A stretch of 35,739 nt of DNA from Planctomycetota bacterium (GTDB taxonomy: Bacteria > Planctomycetota > Planctomycetia > Planctomycetales > Planctomycetaceae): contig JAQBWV010000043.1 of the NCBI GenBank assembly GCA_027624335.1, positions 1 through 35,739 of the forward strand, given 5' to 3'. Position numbers and translations under genes: made by a program. Shown in pieces: positions 17,275 through 25,133 of this stretch. Every line of letters starts with the position of its first letter. Position 1 is the first letter of the stretch. Under the pieces are notes generated by a model. It was not told where the DNA came from. It ran no database searches and worked only from the letters and a program-made list of their open reading frames with translations.

Positions 17275-18435
17275 ATGACTCAGCCATCCGGAATCGATTC
17301 AAACTCGCCCAGCGCACTGACCGTGCATGTCGATCTGGCGGAACGCAGTTACGACATTCAGATCTGCAGCAACCAATTGGGCGCTGTTGGCAGCTCGATC
17401 ACCGACTGGCTGGACAATCGTCTCGGAACACAAACCGGCCAGCGAAAAGCCCTGATCGTGACCGACCGGAACGTTGCCGCTCACGCGAACGTCGTTGTCC
17501 ACAGCCTGGCGGAAGCCGGCTGGAATGCGGAGCTGGTGAAACTCGAACCCGGCGAGAAAACGAAATCGCTGCCCGTCATCTCTGGCCTGTATGAACGCAT
17601 GGTGGAGATGAATGCCGATCGCCGAACCGTTGTCGTGGCCGTCGGCGGAGGAGTGATCGGGGACGCTGCAGGATTTCTCGCCGCGACGTACAACCGCGGT
17701 GTGCCCTTCGTTCAGGTTCCGACAACGTTACTGTCAGATGTCGACAGCTCGGTGGGCGGCAAGGTCGGAGTCAACCTGGCGGCTGCGAAAAATCTGATCG
17801 GCTCGTTCTATCAACCGCTGGGCGTGTTCATTGATACGTCGGTCCTCACCACGCTGCCCGACCGGGACTATCGCAGCGGGCTGGCTGAAGTCGTGAAGTA
17901 CGGCGTGATTCTTGATGCTGAGTTCTTCGAATTTCTCGAACAGAACGTCGCCGGGATCAATTCGCGAGAGCCATCGGTCCTGAGGCATATGATCGCGAGA
18001 AGCTGCCAGTTGAAAGCGGACGTCGTCAAGGAAGACGAATACGAGCGAACCGGACTGCGTGCCGTTCTGAATTACGGCCACACGTTTGCCCATGCCTTCG
18101 AGGCTTTGGCCGGTTACGGAGAACTGCTGCATGGTGAGGCTGTTGCCATCGGCATGCTCTACGCCAGCCGACTGGCAGAAAAACGCGGCCTGATCGACGC
18201 CGAATTGACCGCCCGACAGAAGAATCTACTGGAGCAGATCGGGTCTGTGATCGTGCTGCCGGATCCTTCGGCGTATTCGGTCGACCAGATCCTTTCGAAA
18301 ATGCGCCTCGACAAGAAGACGGTCGGAGGCGAACTGCGATTCGTTCTGCCCACGAAACTGGGAAACGTCACGACATTCGCAGACGTGCCTGAATTCGACG
18401 TTTCTGCGGTAATTACGGAATGCGCCGCTGCCTGA
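17275..18435 (+). CDS. aroB: 3-dehydroquinate synthase
   Basis: 386 residues. AroB converts DAHP to 3-dehydroquinate, step two of the shikimate pathway, using NAD and a divalent metal. The NAD-binding stretch VAVGGGVIGDAAGFLAATY and the PTTLLSDVDSSVGGKVGVN loop are intact. Metal ligands are visible in GLAEVVKYG (Glu), NYGHTFAHAFE (His) and LLHGEAVAIGM (His). The length is slightly above the usual 360 because of an N-terminal extension of about 15 residues (SGIDSNSPSA). The ATG at 17275 has no clear ribosome site. It stands alone; no other shikimate gene is in the window. Confidence 0.97.
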   Translation: MTQPSGIDSNSPSALTVHVDLAERSYDIQICSNQLGAVGSSITDWLDNRLGTQTGQRKALIVTDRNVAAHANVVVHSLAEAGWNAELVKLEPGEKTKSLPVISGLYERMVEMNADRRTVVVAVGGGVIGDAAGFLAATYNRGVPFVQVPTTLLSDVDSSVGGKVGVNLAAAKNLIGSFYQPLGVFIDTSVLTTLPDRDYRSGLAEVVKYGVILDAEFFEFLEQNVAGINSREPSVLRHMIARSCQLKADVVKEDEYERTGLRAVLNYGHTFAHAFEALAGYGELLHGEAVAIGMLYASRLAEKRGLIDAELTARQKNLLEQIGSVIVLPDPSAYSVDQILSKMRLDKKTVGGELRFVLPTKLGNVTTFADVPEFDVSAVITECAAA

Positions 18436-18450
18436 ACGTGCTTAACGGGT

Positions 18451-18469
18451 CAGGCTGAAGTTCAGCCTG
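18451..18469 (+). terminator. Possible terminator hairpin after aroB
   Basis: caggctga (18451-18458) pairs perfectly with tcagcctg (18462-18469) over a 3-base loop, 15 bases after the aroB stop. There is no T-run, so efficiency as an intrinsic terminator is uncertain. Confidence 0.45.
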
Positions 18470-18785
18470 CGCAGGAAAACACAGGATGCGTCGATTGCCG
18501 GTTGATCTCGATTCCGTGCCGGTTGTGGACCGACTTTCCTCGATGATCGGCGCATGTGGTGCTCAGAGTGAGGGCATTCCACGGATGTTGCGAGAGTCTA
18601 CTGCATGATCTATCCACCGGGTTTGATGAAACTGTTTCGCTGCTTGACGTCCTGCTCAACCTGCGTGCACAATGTGTCCTGTTCGTTGTCAATCAGCCGT
18701 GCATGATCGTTCTTCGCTGTTGAGTACTTGAACTTTCGATGATTGATCGCATAACCCACTATCTTGAAATAGGTTATGGCGCATA
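18470..18785. other. Leader region of the sigma54 activator
   Basis: 316 bases without a gene. Close to the activator start, ataacc (18751-18756) pairs with ggttat (18772-18777) around a 15-base loop, ending 8 bases before the ATG at 18786. This hairpin could cover the ribosome site or be an operator for self-control. No standard promoter was recognised. Confidence 0.4.
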
Positions 18786-19838
18786 ATGTCTTCCGCGTCT
18801 TTGTCTGGAAATGCTGATTCGATCGCTGGCATGATTGGAAACAGCCTGGCGATACGCGAGGTGTTTCAGCTCTCCCGGCTTGTGGCTCCCGCTTCGACGA
18901 CGGTTCTGCTGACCGGCGAAACCGGGACGGGCAAAGAACTGGTGGCTCGCGCGGTTCATGAATTGAGTCCTCGCGCCTCTGGCCCGTTCATTCGAGTGAA
19001 TTGCGGTGCGCTCAGCGAAAGCCTGCTGGAGAGCGAACTATTCGGACACGTCAAAGGCGCCTTCACAAGTGCTAATGAGAATCGCACTGGGCGTTTTGAG
19101 GCGGCTCACGGTGGCACGATTTTTCTCGATGAGATCAACTCGGTCAGCTACACGCTGCAGGTCAAACTGCTGCGGGTTTTGCAGGAGCAGGAGTTTGAAC
19201 GTGTCGGCGACACGAAGACGATCCGTGTTGACTGCAGGATTGTGGCGGCGACCAACCGTGACCTGCTGGACGAAATCGAGGCGGGACGGTTTCGAGAAGA
19301 TTTGTATTACCGCTTGAACGTCGTGCCGATCTATCTGCCTCCACTGAGAGATCGCCCTGACGACATCCCCGCGCTGATTGAGCACTTCGTCAAGATCTAT
19401 GCTGACATCAACCGGCGACCGATCCCGAAGATTGCGAAAGAGACGACTGAAGCTCTGAAGTCATACTCGTGGCCGGGGAACGTTCGAGAACTGCAGAACT
19501 ACGCGGAGCGAGCTCTGGTGCTGCTGCAGAATGGCGAATTCACTCCGGACCTGCTGCCGCCGCACGTGCGAGGTCTGGCACCCGTAAGAATCGGCAGGCA
19601 TCGAACCGGCGGCGCCGAGAAGACGGCAGAAGAACTGGTCACTCTGGGACTCACCGAGTACGCTGACGACCCCAAACCATTCGAAAAGGTGATGGGTCTG
19701 GTCGAGCGGCAGTTACTGACTCAGATGCTGCGGCAGTGTCAGGGAGTGCAGATCAAGGCAGCCGAACGGCTTGGGATTAACCGCAACACTCTCCACAAAA
19801 AGGTCAGCGAATACGGTCTGGATTCCGAAAGCAGATAA
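18786..19838 (+). CDS. Sigma54-dependent activator lacking a sensory domain
   Basis: 350 residues. It uses ATP to open promoter complexes of sigma54 RNA polymerase. The AAA+ domain begins at about residue 15: Walker A GETGTGKE (44-51), Walker [10 protein letters not shown] (109-117), sensor and arginine-finger region [19 protein letters not shown] near 178. A Fis-type helix-turn-helix is at the C-terminus ([16 protein letters not shown]). There is no receiver, GAF or PAS domain, the layout of PspF, so activity must be set by a partner, by expression or by a second protein. The sigma54-contact loop reads GAFTSA (91-96), where nearly all relatives have GAFTGA. The downstream gene (CcsA-like) is 205 bases away and separated by a repeat. 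Targets unknown; a sigma54-like site is present upstream of the pilin-like gene. Confidence 0.93.
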   Translation: MSSASLSGNADSIAGMIGNSLAIREVFQLSRLVAPASTTVLLTGETGTGKELVARAVHELSPRASGPFIRVNCGALSESLLESELFGHVKGAFTSANENRTGRFEAAHGGTIFLDEINSVSYTLQVKLLRVLQEQEFERVGDTKTIRVDCRIVAATNRDLLDEIEAGRFREDLYYRLNVVPIYLPPLRDRPDDIPALIEHFVKIYADINRRPIPKIAKETTEALKSYSWPGNVRELQNYAERALVLLQNGEFTPDLLPPHVRGLAPVRIGRHRTGGAEKTAEELVTLGLTEYADDPKPFEKVMGLVERQLLTQMLRQCQGVQIKAAERLGINRNTLHKKVSEYGLDSESR

Positions 19839-19906
19839 CCCTGACCTGTGCTTTCCATGAAGGATCTGCGGAACGTTCAGCTCGGTCGTTCGGCCAGGGG
19901 CAGTCC

Positions 19907-19988
19907 ATGTAGGGTGAGTGCAACGCACCCTGCGGATACCGAGTAAAACGCAGAAGTTAAGGTGCGTTTCGCTGCGCTGCACGCACCT
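19907..19988. repeat. Intergenic inverted repeat (GGTGCGTT type)
   Basis: agggtg (19911-19916) pairs with caccct (19926-19931), and ggtgcgt (19961-19967) with acgcacc (19981-19987); the inner arms caacgcacc and ggtgcgttt can also pair with each other. The unit resembles GGTGCGTT...AACGCACC elements found between genes in many bacteria (from memory). The open frame of the next gene runs into this element, which argues that its protein starts later. Confidence 0.65.
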
Positions 19989-20043
19989 GCGAGGATTCGG
20001 GAAGTTGTTGTCGACAGGTTTCAAAGCGTTGGAGAAACAGTTG

Positions 20044-20904
20044 ATGTGGATGGAGAAAGTCAGCGTCTTCTGTTTTCTCGCCAGTTACGTGGTCGCGACG
20101 GCGTTCGCGTTTCTGAGATTTCGAGGGCAAAGCAGGCTGAACCACGTGCTGACGGTTGCCGCATCCGTTGCGGGCCTGCTGGCACACACGGTGTACCTGC
20201 TTGTTCGCAGCCGGAGCGCCCACCTGCCTCCGCTGATGGCATCGTCTCATGACTGGCTGCTGGTGCTCGCCTGGGTCGCCGTGCTGATCTATCTGTTCCT
20301 GACGCTGCTGGACTGGCACCTGCCGCTGGGTGCGTTCGTGCTTCCAGTCGTGCTGGTCCTGGTGATTGCGTCGCGTTTCGTCAGTCTCGAACCAAATCCG
20401 CTGGTCAACGCTAAGCAGCTGGCTGAGCAGGCGACTCGCGGCTGGGTGATGCTGCATGTTTCGATGCTGATCTTTGGAATTGCTGGCGTGATCGGTGGAC
20501 TGATCCTCGCCACGATGTATCTGATTCAGCACCGCCGACTGAAACACAAGCAGGGGATGCAGGAGGGTGTCGCGCTGCCGAGCCTGGCTCGACTGGCTCG
20601 GTGGGACTGGTGGGCTGTTGTGATTTCCGTGCCGACGCTCACGCTGGGATTAGCAGCGGGAGTCCTGCTGGGAGTCGTGGAGAGTGATGCGGAGGCACGA
20701 CTTTCGTTTGGTGATCCGCTGATGATCGGTTCCGGTGTTGGCTGGCTGGTCATGCTGGGCCTCTTCAGCTGGCTGGTTTCGACAAGGCGAGCCGCCGCGA
20801 AACAGGTTGCCCTGTTGACGGTTTGGGCCTGCGGGTTTCTGCTGCTGACGATTGTCGGGCTGCAGGTGCTGACGGGAAGCGGACACAAGCTGCTCGCGGG
20901 ATAG
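20044..20904 (+). CDS. CcsA/HemX-like membrane protein (cytochrome c assembly family)
   Basis: 286 residues from the ATG at 20044, with GGAG 9 bases upstream. Eight or so membrane helices. The region SHDWLLVLAWVAVLIYLFL and the helix after RGWVMLHVSMLIFGIAGVIGGLIL match the cytochrome c assembly (CcsA/HemX/YpjD) family, with conserved His residues that may bind haem. The tryptophan-rich WWD motif of true CcsA haem handlers is not evident, so it is closer to the HemX/YpjD branch of unclear function. A 42-codon upstream extension of the frame lies in a repeat and is not used. Followed by the CDF exporter after 53 bases, probably in one transcript. Confidence 0.8.
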   Translation: MWMEKVSVFCFLASYVVATAFAFLRFRGQSRLNHVLTVAASVAGLLAHTVYLLVRSRSAHLPPLMASSHDWLLVLAWVAVLIYLFLTLLDWHLPLGAFVLPVVLVLVIASRFVSLEPNPLVNAKQLAEQATRGWVMLHVSMLIFGIAGVIGGLILATMYLIQHRRLKHKQGMQEGVALPSLARLARWDWWAVVISVPTLTLGLAAGVLLGVVESDAEARLSFGDPLMIGSGVGWLVMLGLFSWLVSTRRAAAKQVALLTVWACGFLLLTIVGLQVLTGSGHKLLAG

Positions 20905-20957
20905 GCGAGCGATCATCGTTGCTGCGACAACCCCAAAACCAGAACTCGGGAGCCAGG

Positions 20958-21866
20958 ATGAGCTGCCATTCACACGGGCATGACCACTGTGGGCATTCGC
21001 ATTCAACAACGAATCGAAACCGGCTACTGCTGACGTTGGTTCTCGCTGCCGGTTATATGGTGGCCGAGGTTGTCGGCGGGCTGATCAGCAACTCGCTGGC
21101 GCTGCTGGCCGATGCCGGGCATATGTTTTCGGACGTCGCCTCGCTGGGGTTGAGCGTTTTCGCGATCTGGATTTCGTCTCGACCAGCGGGCTCGCAGCGA
21201 ACGTTTGGCTATTACCGAGCGGAGATCCTCGCGGCGCTGGTGAACGGGGCGACGCTGGTGGTCGTGTCCTTCTTCATCGTCTACGAGGCCTGGCAACGGG
21301 TCAGTGATCCACCGGATGTTCAGGGCGGGTTGATGATGTGGATCGCCGTGGGTGGACTTGTCGTCAACCTGTTCGGACTGGCCGTCCTGCACGGAGGCAA
21401 GGAGCACAGCCTGAATGTTCGCGGTGCGTGGCTGCACGTTCTGTCGGACACGCTGGGCAGTGTGGCCGCCATCGTCGCCGGGCTACTGATTCAGAATTTC
21501 GGATGGTACATCGCCGACCCGATCATCTCGGCGGTGATCTCAGTGCTGGTACTTGTCTCAGCCTGGCGACTGGTCTCTGATTCGGTGTGGGTGCTGATGC
21601 AGGCTGCTCCGGCGAACATCAGCGTTCCCGATCTCGAAACTGCCCTTGCCGAGACGTCCGGCGTGCTGGAAGTTCATGATCTGCACGTCTGGACAATCAC
21701 CAGCGGAATGGACTCGGTGTCGTGCCACATTGTTTCGGACGGCACGCAACCGCACGACGAACTCTTGCAGCGAGTCCGCGACGTCGTGATCGATCAATTC
21801 TCAATAGACCACGTCACGATTCAGATCGAACCGGAAGGTTTCCTGGAGCCGCACACTCCTGTGTGA
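20958..21866 (+). CDS. Cation diffusion facilitator (zinc/cobalt exporter)
   Basis: 302 residues from the ATG at 20958 with a GGGAG ribosome site. CDF proteins export Zn2+ or similar ions from the cytoplasm by proton exchange. The N-terminus is histidine-rich (HSHGHDHCGHSHS, 4-16), a metal-sensing tail common in CzcD/ZitB. The transport site is HxxxD in both halves: His55-Asp59 in AGHMFSDVAS, and HVLSDTLGS in helix 5, the zinc-type residue set. A cytoplasmic C-terminal domain (LEVHDLHVWTITSGMDSVSCHIV) follows six helices. The longer open frame overlaps the previous gene and is not supported. Metal identity is inferred from the site residues. Confidence 0.95.
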   Translation: MSCHSHGHDHCGHSHSTTNRNRLLLTLVLAAGYMVAEVVGGLISNSLALLADAGHMFSDVASLGLSVFAIWISSRPAGSQRTFGYYRAEILAALVNGATLVVVSFFIVYEAWQRVSDPPDVQGGLMMWIAVGGLVVNLFGLAVLHGGKEHSLNVRGAWLHVLSDTLGSVAAIVAGLLIQNFGWYIADPIISAVISVLVLVSAWRLVSDSVWVLMQAAPANISVPDLETALAETSGVLEVHDLHVWTITSGMDSVSCHIVSDGTQPHDELLQRVRDVVIDQFSIDHVTIQIEPEGFLEPHTPV

Positions 21867-22225
21867 ATCGCTGTTCCCCAGATCCGGATACAGATCTGGA
21901 ATTCGGCGACACGGTACGTGAGCGAAGTCGTCGTTTATCGAATACGCCGATTGCTCAGGCTGTCAGTGGCACTCTCGCTGCGATCGTCACAGGTGGCACT
22001 GTCGTTGGCGTCTGCATTTTCCGTGTAGACGACGGTCCCGCTGTGCGGGGCCGCTGAAAATCGGCAGGCGACGGCGGATGAGTGGCCTAAGTTTCCTGTG
22101 TAACCAAGGCGGGGCCTGCGCGCACGAATGTGAGTTGATCCTGCGAACGCCAGCGTCGACCTGCGTGGCCACCAACACCTCGCATTTCGGCCGGGACTGA
22201 CAGCGGTATCAAAGGGCTTAATTGA
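21867..22225. other. Intergenic region with two GTGGCACT direct repeats
   Basis: 359 bases before the receiver-domain gene. gtggcactctcgctg (21966-21980) and gtggcactgtcgttg (21993-22007) differ at two positions and are 27 bases apart. The first, TGGCACTCTCGCTGCG at 21967-21982, also has the GG-N10-GC spacing of a sigma54 promoter, which would give a leader of about 230 bases. A stem of eight pairs with a 3-base loop lies at 22034-22052. No gene was seen. Confidence 0.45.
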
Positions 22226-24289
22226 ATGTCACAGACTTCGACCACTCACACTCAGTGGATTCGACAGGCGGTCGCCGCCGCGAAGGCCGGAAATCCGTCG
22301 CTCGCGAAAATACAACTGCAGAAGGCCGCGGAAGAAACGCCGGACGATCCCGTCGTCTGGTTGTGGCTGGGCTGGCTGGCGGACTCCCCGGCCAATGCGG
22401 TGCAGTGTCTTGAGCTGGCACGGTCGAGCGAACGTTTGCAGAAAGTTGTCGCCGCCGGAATTGAGTTTGCAGAAGGGCTCGCCGAATTCCAGCTGGAGCT
22501 GCCAACCGCTGAAACCTGCGAGGATGCCGGCGCTGAAACTGCGGGACTGGTTGGTGCTGAATTATTGCCTGTGTTTGATCCCGTAGAAGCCGTCGACGAA
22601 GTTGCAGCCGTCGTGGAGACGCTCCAGGAAGAGGACTCTGATATTTCGGATACTGCAGCCGTTGCCCCGGCCCAGACGACCGGATCCGCTTCGACAGTCT
22701 CTCTTGAGGGCGAAGCACCGGCGACCGAACAGGCAACAGAATTTGAAGCACCGCAGGATGCCGATGAAGACTCGACCGATGTTGAGGCCAACCTGGAACC
22801 CGATTCGGTCACCGAACACGATTCGGTCACTGAAGTAGAGACATCCGATGATGCCGCAGAATCGCTGTTGTCGAATCCGGAGTCCGACGACGCTGGCCTG
22901 TCAGATGACAACGCCGATGAATTCACGTCGGACGAAACGGCTGGCTCAGAGGATCACGACTCAGGCGACGGCCCTTTAGAAGCGAGTACGATCGAAGCTG
23001 AATTGATGAAAGCTGCAGGCGAGATTTGGCAGACATCGGCTGAGGTCACTGATTCGACCGTCGCCGCCGAGAGTCAGACGGTCCACGAACCGGCGTCCGA
23101 ACAGCAACTCTGGAAGCCCGCTTCGAGTCGCCAAGCGGCAGGCACCGAATCGTCGGTTGGCTCAGTCCAGGTTTCGCCACGAGAAACGAAAGCGGCGGAG
23201 TTACTGACTGATGTGTCAGAAGCAGAGTTTGTTTTCGCAAACATCGAAGACGAAGACGATGACAGCGATTCCATTCCGCACGGTCAAACCGCACAAGCTG
23301 AAAACAACGACACCTCGGAGAATGCAGATACAGATCGCGATCAGTGGTGGGGATGGCCTTCCGCAGAGACGTCTCAGGCACCCGCCTGGCGAGCAGCTCA
23401 GTCTGACTGGTTCAGTGTCGACGCTCCGTCCGCTTCAAATGACGAACGAGCATTGAAGCGGCATGATACCGAGACAACAGCGACGCCCGTGCCGCGGTCG
23501 TTCGCAGATGCTTCTGCGGAGGCGACGACAGAGACAGAAGCAGCAGCGCAGGACGAAGCTGCTTCTGCGACGCTCCTGATTTCAGACAGTGAGACAGTTG
23601 CTGCGACGCACAGCCCGGCGGCAGGTCCAGCCCAGCAATCTCGCGTCACGGCCAGAGACGTCTGGCAAACGGCAGCGATTGAGAAATCCGTGCTGTCGGA
23701 TGTTTCGGTCGCGCAGTCGTCGACAATTCGACCGACCCTGGGAACATCGGTCACGCAGTCCGGTTCGTCAGCAGGATCTACGTCGGGAGAACTTTCTCAA
23801 GCACTGGCGAGTGGTTCGTCGACGACTGAGTTCGGTTCGACGGGATTTGCCTCGGTGGATACCGCCAGCGAAGATTTCTCTCCACGTGGCGCAGCAACGG
23901 ACCCCATTAACCGGAAAACGGTGCTGGTTGTCGATGACAGTCCGACGGTCAGAAAGCTTGTGGCGATCACGCTGGAGAAACGAGGCTACAAAGTTGTGTC
24001 CGCTTTCGATGGTGTGGCAGCGATCAAGGAGATTGCTGCTCACAGTCCGGCGCTGATTCTGATGGACGTCAACATGCCCCGGCTCGATGGATATCAGTTG
24101 TGCAAGCTGGTCAAGAAGCACGAGATGACCAGCGATATTCCCGTGCTGATGCTGACTGGCAACGACGGAATGTTTGATCGTTTGCGAGGCCGACTGGTCG
24201 GATGTGCCGGCCACGTCACAAAACCATTCGCCCCGGAAGCGCTGATCGGGGCCGTGGAACGGCACATCAATCCCAAAGCGAACGCCTGA
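22226..24289 (+). CDS. Receiver-domain protein with N-terminal TPR and long acidic linker
   Basis: 687 residues. The N-terminus (about 8-75) is a TPR-like helical domain: IRQAVAAAKAGNPSLAKIQL, then DDPVVWLWLGWLADSPANAV. Residues about 100-555 are a low-complexity linker rich in Glu, Asp, Ala, Ser and Thr, with no predicted fold by eye. A complete receiver domain closes the protein (about 563-683): Asp570/Asp571, phosphoacceptor Asp614 in LMDVNMPRLDG, Thr644 and Lys666, all in place. There is no output domain after it, so the receiver acts as a single-domain CheY- or PilG-type signal on a tethered arm. The ATG at 22226 has AAAGGG 9 bases before. No histidine kinase is nearby. An unrecognised gene follows after 56 bases. 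Domain calls are firm; the role is unknown. Confidence 0.88.
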   Translation: MSQTSTTHTQWIRQAVAAAKAGNPSLAKIQLQKAAEETPDDPVVWLWLGWLADSPANAVQCLELARSSERLQKVVAAGIEFAEGLAEFQLELPTAETCEDAGAETAGLVGAELLPVFDPVEAVDEVAAVVETLQEEDSDISDTAAVAPAQTTGSASTVSLEGEAPATEQATEFEAPQDADEDSTDVEANLEPDSVTEHDSVTEVETSDDAAESLLSNPESDDAGLSDDNADEFTSDETAGSEDHDSGDGPLEASTIEAELMKAAGEIWQTSAEVTDSTVAAESQTVHEPASEQQLWKPASSRQAAGTESSVGSVQVSPRETKAAELLTDVSEAEFVFANIEDEDDDSDSIPHGQTAQAENNDTSENADTDRDQWWGWPSAETSQAPAWRAAQSDWFSVDAPSASNDERALKRHDTETTATPVPRSFADASAEATTETEAAAQDEAASATLLISDSETVAATHSPAAGPAQQSRVTARDVWQTAAIEKSVLSDVSVAQSSTIRPTLGTSVTQSGSSAGSTSGELSQALASGSSTTEFGSTGFASVDTASEDFSPRGAATDPINRKTVLVVDDSPTVRKLVAITLEKRGYKVVSAFDGVAAIKEIAAHSPALILMDVNMPRLDGYQLCKLVKKHEMTSDIPVLMLTGNDGMFDRLRGRLVGCAGHVTKPFAPEALIGAVERHINPKANA

Positions 24290-24345
24290 ATGATCCGGCG
24301 GCCTTCTGCAAGCAGTCCTGAATTCTGTTGACTCGTATTGCTGCA

Positions 24346-24906
24346 ATGTTGTTTCGCAGAAAGCGACGCGGGTTTCCGAGAGTCGAGTTCGTACCGATGA
24401 AATTCCAGAAGTTCAGTGAACAACTTGAAGGGTTCCGAAATGTTGATCCCAATGTGAGGGACCAGCGTCTGGAGAGCGACTGTCTGCGTCTGTTGAGCAG
24501 GTTGCAGGTTCATCTGGAAACACTCGGAGCGAAGTCATCGCAGGACGACACCAACGGAGCACTCGAAACCGGCAAGGAACTACTGGTTGAATTGCTCGAT
24601 TTTGTAACGGTGCGCTTCGGCGACAAAGCCGTCACCAGTGATCTGACCCGGATCTGCGAACTTCGAGATTCCATGCGTGAACTGAAGCGGCTGCTGGGGC
24701 GAATTTTCTGGGCGAAACTTTTTCGCGTGGAGTCGTCTCACAACGAGTTTCGCATTCAGGCTTACCGTCAGATCGGTCACGACTTTGCGGATGTACTGCG
24801 TGACCTGCTGTCGGTGGTCGATGGGCACTTCAACAGTCGCGAGAAGGCAGCCGAGTGGCAATCCAGTTCGCGCATTCTGATCGAAGATTTCCGGCAACGC
24901 TGGTAG
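24346..24906 (+). CDS. Unrecognised helical protein
   Basis: 186 residues from the ATG at 24346; a later ATG (24397, MKFQKFSEQLEGF) or an earlier TTG (24328) are possible, and none has a clear ribosome site. I do not recognise the family. The sequence has heptad-like helices (LESDCLRLLSRLQVHLETL, ELLVELLDFVTVRFG, RDSMRELKRLLGRIFW) and no signal peptide or membrane segment, which fits a cytoplasmic helical bundle. It follows the receiver-domain gene by 56 bases in the same direction and may be co-transcribed; a partner of the receiver, for example a phosphotransfer or docking protein, is only a guess. No conserved phosphotransfer histidine motif stands out. Confidence 0.65.
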   Translation: MLFRRKRRGFPRVEFVPMKFQKFSEQLEGFRNVDPNVRDQRLESDCLRLLSRLQVHLETLGAKSSQDDTNGALETGKELLVELLDFVTVRFGDKAVTSDLTRICELRDSMRELKRLLGRIFWAKLFRVESSHNEFRIQAYRQIGHDFADVLRDLLSVVDGHFNSREKAAEWQSSSRILIEDFRQRW

Positions 24907-24956
24907 GCCGGAAGTTTCGATTCGGCACTGATTTAGCTGCCAATGAGGTGATGACA

Positions 24957-24983
24957 CCCCCCGCCAGGGCGCGAGCCGGGGGG
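24957..24983. repeat. GC-rich hairpin, likely dispersed repeat
   Basis: Six C (24957-24962) face six G (24978-24983) across ccagggcgcgag-type sequence. This motif is similar to short intergenic hairpins repeated in planctomycetes (from memory). It is followed by pyrimidine-rich sequence with the word cttgactc repeated (near 25001 and 25022). The giant frame after it is open through this region, but its protein starts at 25134. Confidence 0.55.
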
Positions 24984-25133
24984 ATTCCTCGTCCTTCGCT
25001 CTTGACTCCTGAGTCCTCTCGCTTGACTCTTCCGTCTGCTCGACGGAAATCAACGTCAAGCGGTACGGATTCCGAGACGCCGGTCGAGTTCCCCCCTGCC
25101 CTTCGCCCCTCAGCCATTGTGCTGGAGCGTTTT

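Noticed and set aside
22037..22049. cccgc-tgt-gcggg hairpin as terminator of the CDF gene
   Set aside because: It lies about 170 bases past the stop and has no T-run; kept only as a remark.
22252..22926. Open frame of 224 codons on the minus strand, opposite the receiver-linker gene
   Set aside because: It mirrors the repetitive acidic codons of the real gene (giving Ser/Ala/Thr-rich sequence) and has no ribosome site or family resemblance.
24855..25133. Upstream extension of the giant propeller frame
   Set aside because: It overlaps the preceding gene and a GC-rich repeat; the signal peptide and ribosome site place the start at 25134.
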